The translations under genes and the position numbers were made by a program. 9,756 bases of DNA from Actinomycetes bacterium (lineage in GTDB: Bacteria; Actinomycetota; Acidimicrobiia; Spongiisociales; UBA5794), in the NCBI GenBank assembly GCA_024640745.1, contig JAHEEL010000007.1, forward strand, positions 17,054-26,809. Reading direction: 5' to 3'. Under the pieces are notes generated by a model. It was not told where the DNA came from. It did not search any database and worked only from the letters and a program-made list of their open reading frames with translations. Of this stretch, positions 1-6,218 are shown one piece after another (position 1 is the first letter of the stretch; every line of letters begins with the position of its first letter).

Positions 1-1
1 C

Positions 2-202
2 CCGGCGTTCGACACCGCCGACTTCTCGGACGTCGCACCGGGCAATCTGAGAGTCGACTACGTGCTACCGAGAAACAGCATGAAGATCACCGCCTCAGGC
101 GTGTTCTGGCCGTTGCAGTCGGATCCGCTGTTCCCGCTCGTTGGCGTCTACCCGTTCCCGAGCTCGGATCACCGCCTCGTGTGGATCGACGTCGACATGT
201 AG
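2..202 (+). CDS. C-terminal end of an endonuclease/exonuclease/phosphatase-family protein (5' truncated by window edge)
   Basis: Frame 2 is open from the left edge to a TAG at 200-202, giving 66 residues of a C-terminus. The segment NLRVDYVLP followed by SGVFWP and then SSDHRLVWIDV near the end is the typical finish of the exonuclease/endonuclease/phosphatase (EEP, DNase I-like) fold. The SDH triplet (codons at 164-172) supplies the catalytic Asp-His pair seen across that family. EEP enzymes cleave phosphodiester or phosphomonoester bonds using Mg2+; many actinobacterial members with this ending are secreted. The N-terminus, and any signal peptide, lies outside the window, so substrate and location cannot be assigned. 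The family call rests on pattern recognition of this tail only. Confidence 0.75.
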   Translation, partial: PAFDTADFSDVAPGNLRVDYVLPRNSMKITASGVFWPLQSDPLFPLVGVYPFPSSDHRLVWIDVDM

Positions 203-220
203 CGGCTTCCGGCTGAAGAT

Positions 221-240
221 CGCGGAATAACGCGGAATAA
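221..240. repeat. 10-bp perfect tandem duplication
   Basis: The unit CGCGGAATAA occurs twice in direct succession (221-230 and 231-240), just after the stop of the EEP gene and directly abutting the UUCG hairpin. It looks like a small local duplication; no function is evident. Confidence 0.8.
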
Positions 241-266
241 CGTTGGGCCCCTTCGGGGGCCCAACG
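241..266 (+). terminator. Perfect 11-bp UUCG-tetraloop hairpin, putative terminator
   Basis: The arm 241-251 (CGTTGGGCCCC) is exactly complementary to 256-266, with loop TTCG at 252-255. The loop is closed by C-G, the especially stable C(UUCG)G arrangement. It sits 38 bp after the EEP stop and upstream of the nucleotidase gene. No T-run follows, so it is either a high-GC type intrinsic terminator or a 3'-end stabilising hairpin. The structure is certain; its role is inferred from position. Confidence 0.75.
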
Positions 267-293
267 GTCGTCTGTGACCGGCGGCACCGTCCG

Positions 294-299
294 TAGACT
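294..299 (+). promoter_or_regulatory. Putative -10 element for a leaderless nucleotidase transcript
   Basis: TAGACT matches the TANNNT -10 pattern and ends 6 nt before the ATG at 306. That is the spacing expected when transcription starts at or next to the start codon. No Shine-Dalgarno sequence precedes this ATG, which agrees with leaderless translation, common in Actinobacteria. A weak -35 candidate, TGTGAC, lies at 273-278 with a 15-bp spacer. Motif match and spacing only. Confidence 0.45.
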
Positions 300-305
300 C
301 ACCGC

Positions 306-1742
306 ATGCCCTCCGATCCCATCCCGATCCCCGATCCGTCTCCCGAGCGGCGGGTGTTCACGAATCGGACGTTGAACATGCGCTCGATCAAGGCGATCGG
401 GTACGACATGGACTACACGCTCACGCAGTATCACGCCGAGGCGTGGGAGGAGCGCGCCTTCGCGCACGCCCGCGACCGGCTCGCCGCCCTCGGATGGCCG
501 GTCGAGGCGCTCGAGTTCGACGCGACGACGATCAGCCGGGGCCTCGTCATGGATCTGGAGTGCGGCAACCTCGTGAAGGCGACGCGGTTCGGATGGGTCA
601 TTCGCGCCATGCACGGCACCGCCTTCCTCGACTATCAAGAGCTCCGCCGCACCTACGCCGGAACGCTCGTCGATCTCAGCGAGGACCGCTACGTCTTCCT
701 CAACACGCTGTTCTCCCTGTCGGAGGCGAGCCTCTTCGCCCAGTGCGTCGACCTCCTCGACGACGGCTTGCTGCCGAGCGGTGTCGGCCACAGCGAGATC
801 TTCGCCGCCGTGCGAGCTTCCGTCGACGGCGCCCATCGTGACGGCACGCTGAAAGCGGACGTGCTCGCGGATCCCGAGCGGTACATCGCCCTCGACGGCG
901 ACATCGTGGCCAGCCTCCTCGACCAGCAGCATGCCGGGAAGCGGTTGATGCTGATCACGAACTCGGAGTGGTCGTTCGCCAACGCCATGATGACCTATAC
1001 GTTCGATCCATTCCTCCCCGAAGGCCAGACCTGGCGCGACCTGTTCGGAACGGTGATCGTCTCGGCGGCCAAACCGGACTTCTTCACCTCCTCGAACGCT
1101 CTCTACAAGGTCGTGGACGAGGACCGCGGCCTGCTCGAACCGCACCACGGATCGATCGAGAAGGGGGGCGTCTTCTACGGTGGCAACGCTCGCCTCGTCG
1201 AGGAGTACCTTGGTTTGTCTGGAGATCAGATCCTCTACGTCGGCGACCACCTCTACGGCGACGTGCACTTCTCGAAGGCGCTGCTCCGGTGGAGAACGGC
1301 ATTGATCCTTCAGGAGCTCGAGTTGGAGGTTCGGGCGCTGCAAGGGTTCCTCTCAACGCAACAGCGCCTCGGTGCGTTGATGGAGGAGAAGGAGGCGCTC
1401 GAGGCCAGGCTCAGCGCTCTGCGCCTTGCCTCGCTCCGGGAACGCGACGGCTACGCCCCTCCCATGATCGACGTCCCCGACGTGACGGCGGCGATCACCG
1501 AGACGAGGAACGAGGTTCTTGCTCTCGACGACGTGATCGCGCCGTACGCGATCGAGGCCGGTCACCTGCGAAGCGAGTCGTGGGGCCTGATGATGCGCGC
1601 CGGCGCCGACAAGAGCCTGCTTGCTCGCCAGGTCGAGCGGTATGCCGATATCTATACGTCTCGCGTCTCGAACCTGCTGTATCCGGGTCCGTACGCGATG
1701 TTCCGGATCGGGCGACTCGACCTCCCGCACGACCCCACGTGA
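306..1742 (+). CDS. HAD-IG family 5'-nucleotidase (cN-II-like)
   Basis: The 478-residue product belongs to the HAD-superfamily IG 5'-nucleotidases (Pfam 5_nucleotid, related to eukaryotic cytosolic nucleotidase II), which dephosphorylate nucleoside monophosphates in the cytoplasm. All HAD motifs are visible. Motif I is DMDYTLT with Asp34 as nucleophile and Asp36 as acid/base. Motif II is LITNSEWSF with Thr218. The motif III lysine is Lys256 in AAKPDFF. Motif IV is VGDHLYGDV with Mg-binding Asp314 and Asp319. Residues about 330-390 are rich in Leu and Glu with heptad-like spacing and probably form the coiled-coil or helical segment typical of the family. The ATG at 306 is chosen because the family normally has a short N-terminal lead before motif I and because a -10 element sits 6 nt upstream; no SD is present. 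The natural substrate (IMP, GMP or other) cannot be read from sequence. The gene converges on the zinc-ribbon gene with only 13 bp between stops. Confidence 0.9.
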   Translation: MPSDPIPIPDPSPERRVFTNRTLNMRSIKAIGYDMDYTLTQYHAEAWEERAFAHARDRLAALGWPVEALEFDATTISRGLVMDLECGNLVKATRFGWVIRAMHGTAFLDYQELRRTYAGTLVDLSEDRYVFLNTLFSLSEASLFAQCVDLLDDGLLPSGVGHSEIFAAVRASVDGAHRDGTLKADVLADPERYIALDGDIVASLLDQQHAGKRLMLITNSEWSFANAMMTYTFDPFLPEGQTWRDLFGTVIVSAAKPDFFTSSNALYKVVDEDRGLLEPHHGSIEKGGVFYGGNARLVEEYLGLSGDQILYVGDHLYGDVHFSKALLRWRTALILQELELEVRALQGFLSTQQRLGALMEEKEALEARLSALRLASLRERDGYAPPMIDVPDVTAAITETRNEVLALDDVIAPYAIEAGHLRSESWGLMMRAGADKSLLARQVERYADIYTSRVSNLLYPGPYAMFRIGRLDLPHDPT

Positions 1743-1755
1743 CGGTGGGAGGGAG

Positions 1756-1932
1756 CTAGTCGTCCTCGAGGTCGGCGTCGTCGACGACCAGGTCGAATCG
1801 CTCCATGCAGTCGGCGCACCGGTAGGCGACGATGTCGCCGGGCATCGGAGGGTCATCCGGCGGAAACCCCGTGAGGAGACCCGCCGGTCCACCGCACTCG
1901 ACGCAGACAATCGACTCAGCGACCGGACTCAT
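1756..1932 (-). CDS. 58-aa zinc-ribbon-like microprotein
   Basis: This small reading frame has two CxxC pairs: Cys10/Cys13 in CVECG and Cys39/Cys42 in YRCADC. The 25 residues between the pairs and the glycines after the first knuckle fit a rubredoxin/zinc-ribbon knuckle arrangement, so one bound Zn (or Fe) ion is likely. The middle is Pro/Asp-rich (FPPDDPPMPGD) and the C-terminus is very acidic, ending in DDADLEDD. The start is set by a strong SD, GAGGAG at 1938-1943, 5 nt from the ATG. That SD overlaps the stop codon of the universal stress protein gene, so the two are almost certainly one transcript with coupled translation. I do not recognise a named family. Roles such as a redox or metal-sensing partner, or a binding adapter, are open guesses. 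Confidence that it is a real gene comes from the SD, the operon position and the cysteine pattern. Confidence 0.75.
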   Translation of the reverse strand: MSPVAESIVCVECGGPAGLLTGFPPDDPPMPGDIVAYRCADCMERFDLVVDDADLEDD

Positions 1933-1941
1933 GTTCGCTCC

Positions 1942-2388
1942 TCACTTGACGGTTACGACCGTGCAGTCTGCCGAATGGGCGACCTTGTGCGAGACGCTCC
2001 CGAGGAAGAAGCCCGAGAAGTCGCTCAGACCCCTCCGGCCCATGACGATCACGTCGGCACCGATCGCGGCCGCCGTGTCGCAGATCGTCTGTGCCGGCGA
2101 GCCCAACTCCACCGCGGTGTCGACCTTCGTCACGCCGAACCGGCGAGCCTGCTCGCCGGCGCTCTCCACGATCTTGTCCCCTGCCGACTGCAAGACCGAG
2201 CGCGACTCCGCGTAGAGCCCTTCGAGTTCGGCGTACGCACCAAGTGCAAGCGGGACCGTCGACGCATAGGACACGACGTTGAGCACCGTGAGCCCGGCGT
2301 CGTACTTGACCGCCAGATCTGATGCAAACGCGAGAGCGCGATCGGAGTGACTCGACCCGTCGACGGCGACCAGGATGTGAGCAACCAT
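1942..2388 (-). CDS. Universal stress protein (UspA family, ATP-binding type)
   Basis: The 148-residue protein is a single-domain UspA-family member of normal length. It opens with MVAHILVAVDGS, in which Asp10 is the family's nucleotide-contacting aspartate. It ends with the ATP-binding signature G-2x-G-9x-G-S (Gly117, Gly120, Gly130, Ser131) and a final strand, CTVVTVK. Such cytoplasmic proteins bind ATP and dimerise, and help cells survive starvation, hypoxia or oxidative stress; the exact target is usually unknown. The frame stays open upstream to 2859, but the start at 2388 is chosen because a consensus AGGAGG lies 6 nt before it and the Usp fold starts exactly here. It is transcribed divergently from the riboswitch-gcvP unit. 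The zinc-ribbon gene follows after 9 nt and is likely co-transcribed. I found no convincing -10 element for it in the upstream interval. Confidence 0.93.
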   Translation of the reverse strand: MVAHILVAVDGSSHSDRALAFASDLAVKYDAGLTVLNVVSYASTVPLALGAYAELEGLYAESRSVLQSAGDKIVESAGEQARRFGVTKVDTAVELGSPAQTICDTAAAIGADVIVMGRRGLSDFSGFFLGSVSHKVAHSADCTVVTVK

Positions 2389-2394
2389 CGGCAA

Positions 2395-2400
2395 CCTCCT
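2395..2400 (-). promoter_or_regulatory. Consensus ribosome binding site of the universal stress protein gene
   Basis: On the minus strand this reads AGGAGG, 6 nt upstream of the ATG. It decides the start at 2388 over the much longer open frame that runs back through the riboswitch and into antisense gcvP. Confidence 0.85.
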
Positions 2401-2463
2401 TGCTCCCAAGTGTCGCGCACGGAGGTGGCGGTGACCAGGGGCATCTCGAAACACGGCTCCGGC

Positions 2464-2472
2464 TGGTACGAT
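2464..2472 (+). promoter_or_regulatory. Extended -10 promoter for the riboswitch-gcvP transcript
   Basis: TGGTACGAT contains TG-n-TANNNT, an extended -10 element. Transcription would start near 2478-2480, about 8-10 nt before the first paired base of riboswitch aptamer I. No good -35 box is seen at the normal distance, which the extended -10 could compensate for. Position relative to the riboswitch is the main support. Confidence 0.55.
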
Positions 2473-2487
2473 CCGGGGGCCATTGAC

Positions 2488-2655
2488 CCCCGCGGGAGAG
2501 CGACGGCGTCGCGCCGACGGAGCAACCACCCCGGGAAACTTGCAGGCACACGGACCGCGGGGCGAGGCACCTCTGGAGAGCAGGGTCGAGGCCCTCACCG
2601 AAGGGGAAAGCCGCAACGGCGGTGAATCTCTCAGGTCGTGCGACAGACGGGGCGT
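2488..2655 (+). ncRNA. Tandem glycine riboswitch (two aptamers)
   Basis: Two glycine aptamers lie head to tail in the gcvP leader. Aptamer I: P1 is formed by 2488-2495 (CCCCGCGG) with 2555-2562. It contains GGGAGAGC, an inner hairpin (2504-2508 with 2512-2516), the core GACGGAGCAACC, and CAGGCACACGGACC leading back to P1. Aptamer II starts near 2571 with CTCTGGAGAGC. It has a small hairpin (2582-2585 with 2592-2595), the consensus core CACCGAAGGGGAAA, a hairpin (2610-2613 with 2617-2620), then AATCTCTCAGGT and GACAGA. P2 of aptamer II pairs perfectly (2576-2580 with 2628-2632). The 8-nt linker 2563-2570 is typical of cooperative tandem aptamers. No U-run terminator lies between aptamer II and the gcvP SD, so control of translation initiation is likelier than attenuation. 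In gcv leaders the riboswitch usually turns expression on when glycine is high. Aptamer I departs from consensus in its core, as described in the findings. Confidence 0.93.
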
Positions 2656-2688
2656 AGGCCGGACCGCGCGCCGAGGGAGGAGCAGCCG

Positions 2689-5583
2689 ATGACCGACACA
2701 CCGTTTCGGGACCTCGACCCGGCTGCCGACTTCCGGGCGCGTCATATCGGTCCCTCGGCGCCCGATATCTCCGAGATGCTCGCGGTGGTTGGTGCTTCGT
2801 CGCTCGACGATCTCATCGACCGGGCCGTCCCGCCGGCGATCCGGATCGAGCACGAACACGATGTCCCCGGCCCGATGTCGGAACGCGAGGTCGTCGCTCG
2901 ACTCCGGGCGCTCGCGGGTCGCAACGAGCGCTACACCTCGCTGATCGGCATGGGATACACCGGCACGGTCACGCCGGCGGTCATCCAGCGCAACGTGCTC
3001 GAGAATCCAGGTTGGTACACCGCGTACACGCCCTATCAGCCGGAGATCTCACAGGGGCGGCTCGAGGCGCTGCTCAACTTCCAGACGATGGTGTCGGACC
3101 TCACCGGCATGGAGATCGCCAATTCGTCCCTCCTCGACGAAGGGACGGCCGCAGCCGAAGCGATGGCGATGCTCAAGCGAGTCAACCGTCGATCGGGCCC
3201 CGTCTTCTTTGTCGACGAAGAAGCTCACCCGCAGACCATCGAGGTGATCAAGACCCGGGCGCTGCCGCTCGGCCTCGACGTTGTGATCGGTGACCCGCAC
3301 GCCGATCTTCCCGACGGTGTGTTCGGCGTGCTCATCCAATATCCGGGTACGACCGGCGTCGTTCGCGACCATGCCCGGGCGGTTCAGCGGATCCACGAAG
3401 CCGGTGCGCTTGCCGTCTTTGTCGTCGATCTCCTCGCTATGACCCTGCTACAGCCACCGGGGGCAATCGGCGCCGACGCCGTGGTTGGAACCTCGCAGCG
3501 CTTCGGTGTCCCGATGATGTTCGGCGGCCCCCACGCCGCGTTCATGGCGACCCGCGACGACTACAAGCGTCAGCTGCCGGGACGCATGATCGGGGTCTCG
3601 AAGGACACCGAGGGAAGGGTCGGCCTTCGGCTTGCGCTCCAGACCCGCGAGCAGCACATCCGTAGGGAGAAGGCCACCTCCAACATCTGCACGGCGCAAG
3701 TGCTGCTCGCCGTCATGGCCGGCCTCTATGGCGTCTACCACGGCCCCGACGGCCTCGAGCGGATCGCAGCGCGCGTCCACCGCCTCACGAGCACCCTTGC
3801 CGAGGGTCTCGCCGAGGGAGGCGTGCCGTTGCGCAACGACACGTGGTTCGACACCCTGACCGTCGAGGTAGAGGACGCCTACGAGACGCTCGCGAAGGCT
3901 CGCGATCACCGCATCAATCTCCGCCTGGTGGACGCAACAACGGTCGGTGTCACGCTCGACGAGACCATCACGCCGGCCTACGTCGATGCCCTCTTCGAGG
4001 TCTTCGGCGTCGGGGCTCGCGCCGGCGAGTTGGTCGACATTGCCCCATCCGGGCTCCCCTCCCACCTCGCTCGCAGGACGCCGTTCATGTCACATCCGGT
4101 GTTTCACGCCTATCGCTCGGAGACCGAGATGATGCGCTACCTCCGCCGGCTGCAGAGTCGCGATATCGCCCTTGACCGTTCGATGATCCCGCTCGGATCG
4201 TGCACGATGAAGCTGAATGCCGCTGCGGAGATGGCGGCAGTGACGTGGCCGGAGTTCGCCGACATCCATCCGTTCGTCCCCCTCGATCAGGCGGAGGGAT
4301 ACCTGCGGGTCATCTCCGACATCGAGCGCTGGCTGGCCGATCTCACCGGCTACGACGCCGTCTCGGTGCAGCCGAATTCAGGTGCTCAGGGCGAGTTCAC
4401 CGGCCTGCTCGCCATTCGTGCCTACCACGAGTCCCGAGGCGAGGGCCACCGCAGCGTCTGCTTGATTCCGGCCTCGGCGCACGGCACCAACCCGGCCTCG
4501 GCAACCATGGCGGGCATGCGGGTCGTGGTGCTCGAGACCGACGAGGACGGCAGCATCGACATGGCCGATCTTCGCGAGAAGGCAGAGCGGCACGCCCCGG
4601 AGCTTGCAGCAATCATGGTCACCTATCCGTCGACCCACGGCGTGTTCGAGGACTCGATTGTCGAGGTGTGCGACATCGTGCATCGTTGCGGCGGCCAGGT
4701 GTACCTCGACGGTGCCAACCTGAACGCCATGGTCGGGATCGCGGAACCGGGAGCATTCGGGAGCGACGTCTCCCACCTCAACCTCCACAAGACCTTCGCC
4801 ATCCCGCATGGGGGCGGGGGACCGGGCATCGGACCGGTCGCCGTGCGTGCCCACCTCGCCCCGTTCCTCCCGGGGCATCCGCTCGTCCCCGACCTGCCCG
4901 GTCACGAAGATGGCATCGGCGCGGTCGCATCTGCGCCTTGGGGATCAGCCGGCGTGCTGGCGATTTCGTGGGCCTACATCGCGCTCATGGGCCCGGCCGG
5001 ACTCCGCCGCGCAACCGAGGTGGCGATTCTCGGCGCCAACTACGTCGCAGGGCGCTTGGCGCCGCACTATCCCGTGCTCTACACCGGCAACGACGGGTTC
5101 GTTGCGCACGAGTGCATCATCGACATTCGCGGGATCCACCACGACACCGGCGTCTCCAACGAGGACATCGCCAAGCGCCTCATCGACTACGGCTTCCATG
5201 CCCCAACCATGTCGTTCCCGGTCGCCGGCACGCTGATGATCGAGCCGACGGAGTCGGAGTCGAAGCGCGAGCTGGATCGCTTCTGTGACGCGATGATCGC
5301 GATCAAAGCGGAGATCGATGAGGTTGCCGCCGGTGCCGTAGACGTGGCGGACAGCGTGCTCCGGCACGCTCCTCACCCCGCAGAAGACGTCGTCGCCGAG
5401 GCGTGGGATCGCCCCTACACGCGGGAGATCGCTGCGTTCCCGGTCGATGCGCTGCGCTCCGACAAGTATTGGCCGCCGGTGAGCCGCATCGACAACGCGT
5501 TCGGCGATCGGCACGTCATGTGCTCGTGTCCTCCGATGGAGGCGTACGAGATCGAAGCCCGTCAATCACTCGAAGAAGACTGA
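2689..5583 (+). CDS. gcvP: Glycine dehydrogenase (decarboxylating), P-protein of the glycine cleavage system
   Basis: The 964-residue protein is a full-length, fused-type P-protein (usual length about 950-970). It uses PLP to decarboxylate glycine and passes the aminomethyl group to the lipoyl arm of H-protein. The N-terminal half starts with the diagnostic RHIGPS (residues 18-23) and contains the GYTGTVTPAVIQRN and PYQPEISQGRLEALLNFQ blocks. The C-terminal half contains SCTMKLNAAAEM and the PLP site NLHKTF, with Lys701 as the Schiff-base lysine, followed by a Gly-rich loop. The ATG at 2689 is chosen because GGAGGAG at 2676-2682 lies 6 nt upstream; the earlier in-frame ATG at 2638 falls inside riboswitch aptamer II. 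Expression is very probably glycine-controlled by the riboswitch in its leader. The gcvT and gcvH genes are not adjacent and must lie elsewhere if the system is complete. A DDN-family gene follows after 3 nt. Confidence 0.97.
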   Translation: MTDTPFRDLDPAADFRARHIGPSAPDISEMLAVVGASSLDDLIDRAVPPAIRIEHEHDVPGPMSEREVVARLRALAGRNERYTSLIGMGYTGTVTPAVIQRNVLENPGWYTAYTPYQPEISQGRLEALLNFQTMVSDLTGMEIANSSLLDEGTAAAEAMAMLKRVNRRSGPVFFVDEEAHPQTIEVIKTRALPLGLDVVIGDPHADLPDGVFGVLIQYPGTTGVVRDHARAVQRIHEAGALAVFVVDLLAMTLLQPPGAIGADAVVGTSQRFGVPMMFGGPHAAFMATRDDYKRQLPGRMIGVSKDTEGRVGLRLALQTREQHIRREKATSNICTAQVLLAVMAGLYGVYHGPDGLERIAARVHRLTSTLAEGLAEGGVPLRNDTWFDTLTVEVEDAYETLAKARDHRINLRLVDATTVGVTLDETITPAYVDALFEVFGVGARAGELVDIAPSGLPSHLARRTPFMSHPVFHAYRSETEMMRYLRRLQSRDIALDRSMIPLGSCTMKLNAAAEMAAVTWPEFADIHPFVPLDQAEGYLRVISDIERWLADLTGYDAVSVQPNSGAQGEFTGLLAIRAYHESRGEGHRSVCLIPASAHGTNPASATMAGMRVVVLETDEDGSIDMADLREKAERHAPELAAIMVTYPSTHGVFEDSIVEVCDIVHRCGGQVYLDGANLNAMVGIAEPGAFGSDVSHLNLHKTFAIPHGGGGPGIGPVAVRAHLAPFLPGHPLVPDLPGHEDGIGAVASAPWGSAGVLAISWAYIALMGPAGLRRATEVAILGANYVAGRLAPHYPVLYTGNDGFVAHECIIDIRGIHHDTGVSNEDIAKRLIDYGFHAPTMSFPVAGTLMIEPTESESKRELDRFCDAMIAIKAEIDEVAAGAVDVADSVLRHAPHPAEDVVAEAWDRPYTREIAAFPVDALRSDKYWPPVSRIDNAFGDRHVMCSCPPMEAYEIEARQSLEED

Positions 5584-5586
5584 GCG

Positions 5587-6099
5587 ATGACATCCGACAA
5601 CACCGCATCAGGAAAGAGGAAGCCGACCGGAATCGCGAAGTGGTTCATGCAGTCGCCGAAGTGGATCTTCCGCGCTCGGCTCGGCTTCGTCTTCGGATCG
5701 CGGTTCTTGCTGCTCCAGAGCATCGGAAGAAGGTCGGGCATGGTTCGCCAGACACCGCTCGAGGTGGCCCACTACGACCCGGACCGTGACGAGTACATCG
5801 TTGCCTCGGGCACCGGTGTGAAGGCTGATTGGTATCGAAACATCCAGGCGAATTCCGCCGTCGCCATCTGGATCGGGAGCCGGCGCTATCCGACGGCGCA
5901 GCGATTCCTCCCGACGGAAGAGGCCGTCGCGGTGATGAAGGGCTACGAGCGGGAGCACCCGAAGACGGCCGCGAGGCTCGAGTCGATGATGGGCGTCTCG
6001 CACGACGACACCCCCGAATCGTGGCTGGCGATGATGGAGCAGATCCCGATGATCGGCTTCACGCCCGATCGCGCGACGTCAACGCAACACACCCGCTGA
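5587..6099 (+). CDS. Nitroreductase/DDN-family deazaflavin (F420)-type oxidoreductase (DUF385)
   Basis: The 170-residue product matches the DUF385 / F420H2-dependent quinone reductase pattern typified by mycobacterial Ddn. It has a basic, aromatic N-terminus (KWFMQSPKWIF), then the signature GRRSG (47-51) followed by RQTPL (54-58), the strand YIVASGTG (70-77), and ADWYRNIQAN (80-89). These elements build a split-barrel that binds coenzyme F420 or a related flavin and reduces quinones or other electrophiles. F420 use is inferred from the family, not proven. No signal peptide or confident membrane helix is seen, though the N-terminal region could associate with the membrane, as in Ddn. The ATG follows the gcvP stop by 3 nt and has only a weak SD (GAAGAAG inside the end of gcvP). 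Translational coupling to gcvP and shared riboswitch control are therefore likely. Confidence 0.85.
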   Translation: MTSDNTASGKRKPTGIAKWFMQSPKWIFRARLGFVFGSRFLLLQSIGRRSGMVRQTPLEVAHYDPDRDEYIVASGTGVKADWYRNIQANSAVAIWIGSRRYPTAQRFLPTEEAVAVMKGYEREHPKTAARLESMMGVSHDDTPESWLAMMEQIPMIGFTPDRATSTQHTR

Positions 6100-6102
6100 C
6101 TT

Positions 6103-6138
6103 CCCAACGGCGAGAGTTGTGGTCTCGCTGGCGTTGGG
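6103..6138. terminator. Large imperfect hairpin between convergent operons, putative bidirectional terminator
   Basis: CCCAACG (6103-6109) pairs with CGTTGGG (6132-6138). Inside it GCGAGA (6110-6115) pairs with TCTCGC (6123-6128), leaving a 3-nt bulge (6129-6131) and a 7-nt loop. It begins 3 nt after the DDN-family stop and lies about 80 bp beyond the fadJ stop. No T-run follows on either strand. The position suggests 3'-end formation for both operons. The rest of the 6100-6218 interval shows no gene. Confidence 0.55.
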
Positions 6139-6218
6139 GCCCGCGGGTGTGTCGGTTTCGACCCTAGTCCCGGTGGACCCGGGCTCGCCAGAAGTTTCCC
6201 TCCACCGGCATGCCGTCG

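Noticed and set aside
87..1343. Long antisense open frame (418 codons) opposite the 5'-nucleotidase
   Set aside because: Low-complexity Arg/Glu/Val-rich translation typical of high-GC shadow frames, no recognisable motif, and the opposite strand encodes a complete HAD enzyme.
2638..2688. Upstream in-frame ATG for gcvP
   Set aside because: It lies inside riboswitch aptamer II and has no ribosome binding site, whereas the ATG at 2689 has GGAGGAG 6 nt upstream.
2389..2859. N-terminal extension of the universal stress protein to 305 residues
   Set aside because: The extension runs antisense through the glycine riboswitch and the start of gcvP. The Usp fold and a consensus SD place the start at 2388.
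3448..4065. 205-codon antisense frame inside gcvP, and similar long frames at 4378-4905, 4945-5565 and on the plus strand over fadI/fadJ
   Set aside because: Codon-position mirror images of strongly coding high-GC genes, with biased composition and no domains or SD context.
6150..6215. Possible tRNA-like T-arm (GGTTTCGACCC) in the intergenic region
   Set aside because: No cloverleaf, anticodon arm or acceptor stem could be built around it.
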